Positions 54,577 through 55,559 of a DNA stretch of 55,559 nt are shown in pieces. Below the pieces are notes generated by a model. The model searched no databases. It worked only from the letters and a program-made list of their open reading frames with translations, and was not told the DNA's origin. How positions within the stretch are numbered: position 1 is the first letter of the stretch; each line of letters opens with the position of its first letter. The DNA lies in NCBI GenBank assembly GCA_944325005.1, contig CALUYO010000010.1, forward strand, positions 1 to 55,559, written 5' to 3'. The position numbers and the translations under genes were made by a program. The stretch is from Candidatus Gastranaerophilales bacterium (GTDB lineage Bacteria > Cyanobacteriota > Vampirovibrionia > Gastranaerophilales > Gastranaerophilaceae).

Positions 54577-55356
54577 ATGATGAAAAAAATTGTTCTTACT
54601 TTTTTATTTTTATGTTTACTGTTGTCCGGCTGCGGTAAAAAAGATACGATTAAAGATGATTTGGACAAAGTTACAAAGCGCGATAAGTTAATAATAGGTG
54701 TACGTACAGATACTCCGCCTTTTGGTTTTAAGGATAATAAAGGGAATTTTGCGGGGTATGATATTGATCTTGCAAGAATTATTACAGGTTATATTCTTGG
54801 TGATGAAAGTAAGGCGGAATTTATTCCTGTAACAGCTTCCGACCGTATTATGAAATTGAATTCCGGAGAAGTTGATTTTCTTATTGCAACTATGTCTATA
54901 ACAAATCAAAGACAGCAAATATTAAATTTTTCAATACCATATTATATTGCCGGTCAAGCTATACTTGTAAATTCTTCAAGCAAAGCTCAATCATTAAGCG
55001 ATTTTGAAGGTAAAAAATTAATAATAGTATTCGGCTCTACAAGCGAAAGAAATCTAAGAGCAAATGTTCCAGAGGTTACTGTTGTGGGATATAAAAATTA
55101 CATGGATGCTTACAAGGCTTTGAAAGCCGGAAAAGCTGACGGTATAGTCGCAGATGATACTATACTTTTAGGTTTTACCGTAAATGATAAATCTGTAAGG
55201 CTTTTGTCAAAACGTTATTCTAAAGAACCTTATGCTGTAGTGTTTAGAAAAGAACCGGACTCAGAAAGATTATTAACGAAAGTTAATTACATACTGGAAA
55301 ATTTGCAAAGTACGGGTAAACTTAACAGGCTTCAGGAAAAATGGGGAATAAAATAA
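54577..55356 (+). CDS. Amino-acid-type solute-binding lipoprotein
   Basis: The 259-aa product has a lipoprotein signal (FLFLCLLLSGC) and the SBP_bac_3 fold: KLIIGVRTDTPPFGFKDNKGNFAGYDIDLARII, GEVDFLIATMSITNQRQQILNFSIPYY, KKLIIVFGSTSERNL and GKADGIVADD. It binds amino acids or similar for an ABC importer whose other subunits are not adjacent. ATG 54577 has TATTAT 6 nt before it and no SD, so it may be leaderless. Longer in-frame readings to 54403 are unlikely. Confidence 0.9.
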   Translation: MMKKIVLTFLFLCLLLSGCGKKDTIKDDLDKVTKRDKLIIGVRTDTPPFGFKDNKGNFAGYDIDLARIITGYILGDESKAEFIPVTASDRIMKLNSGEVDFLIATMSITNQRQQILNFSIPYYIAGQAILVNSSSKAQSLSDFEGKKLIIVFGSTSERNLRANVPEVTVVGYKNYMDAYKALKAGKADGIVADDTILLGFTVNDKSVRLLSKRYSKEPYAVVFRKEPDSERLLTKVNYILENLQSTGKLNRLQEKWGIK

Positions 55357-55439
55357 TTTTTATAATTATTATTGGTCTTGAAAAAAATTGAAAATAGTTT
55401 ATAATATAAAATATATAAATAAAAAAGGAGTGGAAGCAT

Positions 55440-55559
55440 ATGCAAAAAGAAGAAATTAATAATCTCGGGGGGGGGGGCGTTTTAAGCACTCCTGCCAATA
55501 GTTTCGGGGATTTTAAATTAACCAAAAAATTTGGTTTTACATTAGCAGAAATGATGGTC
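55440..55559 (+). CDS. Pseudopilin-like gene, phase ON, cut by window end
   Basis: ATG 55440 with AAAGGAGTGG upstream opens MQKEEINNLGGGGVLSTPAN, then FGDFKLTKKFGFTLAEMMV at the edge. The G tract (11 nt) lies in codons 10-13 and keeps the frame into GFTLAEMMV, the prepilin cleavage/methylation motif with Gly at -1 and Glu at +5. So at this length the gene is ON. The remainder lies outside. It is the third member of the tract-bearing pseudopilin set in this window. Confidence 0.8.
   Translation, partial: MQKEEINNLGGGGVLSTPANSFGDFKLTKKFGFTLAEMMV
55467..55477. repeat. Poly-G tract (11 nt) in a pseudopilin leader
   Basis: Eleven G lie 27 nt after the ATG. One base more or less would break the frame before the FTLAE motif. 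Confidence 0.88.

Overview
The window looks like chromosome from an AT-rich, host-associated bacterium of the Gastranaerophilales type (non-photosynthetic relatives of Cyanobacteria, Melainabacteria/Vampirovibrionia). This is inferred from several things seen together: pseudopilin-like proteins with a CxxAFTLAEVL-type start and Cys-rich tails, a three-repeat SLH-domain envelope protein, a TolC-type outer-membrane channel (so a two-membrane envelope), a dnaG-rpoD operon, and many small lineage-type proteins without recognisable families. No 16S gene is present to confirm it.

Layout. 1-2660 is accessory DNA: the N-terminal part of a Mu-like transposase running off the left edge, then a retron-like cassette (strong promoter, structured leader RNA, 26-aa hydrophobic micropeptide, XRE-type HTH protein, reverse transcriptase), ending next to a tRNA-Met gene with a partial copy of its 5' end. 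2.9-9.7 kb holds a pseudopilin gene split by a poly-C/G tract, a MATE pump, enolase, an EF-hand protein, small unknown genes and two exported proteins, one a metal-site-less M48 homologue. 9.7-22.3 kb is mostly housekeeping: engB, a TPR protein, a Xer recombinase, a TrmB-type regulator, thymidine kinase, a duplicated small-protein pair, an orphan LuxR-type HTH, a receiver-kinase hybrid, dnaG-rpoD and a metallophosphoesterase. 22.3-34 kb has small XRE-HTH genes set back to back with small helical proteins, ctpA, aroK-aroB, a GT-C membrane protein, metG and a second tract-interrupted pseudopilin. 34-44.8 kb has recJ, a second hydrophobic micropeptide unit, der, a probable oriC next to dnaN, two more XRE genes, a second Xer recombinase, aroC and a bioD-like gene. 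44.9-55.6 kb has unknown helical proteins, prmC, a MarR/TolC/EmrA/EmrB efflux locus, the SLH protein, a solute-binding lipoprotein and the start of a third tract-bearing pseudopilin.

Most notable. (1) Three pseudopilin genes carry a 10-11 nt poly-G/poly-C run a few codons after a start codon with a good Shine-Dalgarno. At the lengths present two are frame-shifted OFF and one is ON, the pattern expected of slipped-strand phase variation of surface fibres. (2) The retron-like cassette contains an extra 26-aa hydrophobic peptide whose SD is partly inside a hairpin; a similar free-standing unit (24-aa peptide, sequestered SD, strong terminator) lies at 36.6 kb. (3) At least eleven genes have a -10-like hexamer exactly 6 nt before ATG and no SD, which suggests widespread leaderless transcription, including dnaG-rpoD, recJ, der, engB and aroK-aroB. 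(4) HTH genes and small helical proteins recur as divergent pairs with large palindromic operators; two loci share an identical 11-bp half-site at spacings that differ by 10 bp. (5) A cluster of TTTTCTACA boxes before dnaN marks a likely replication origin with a non-standard DnaA box.
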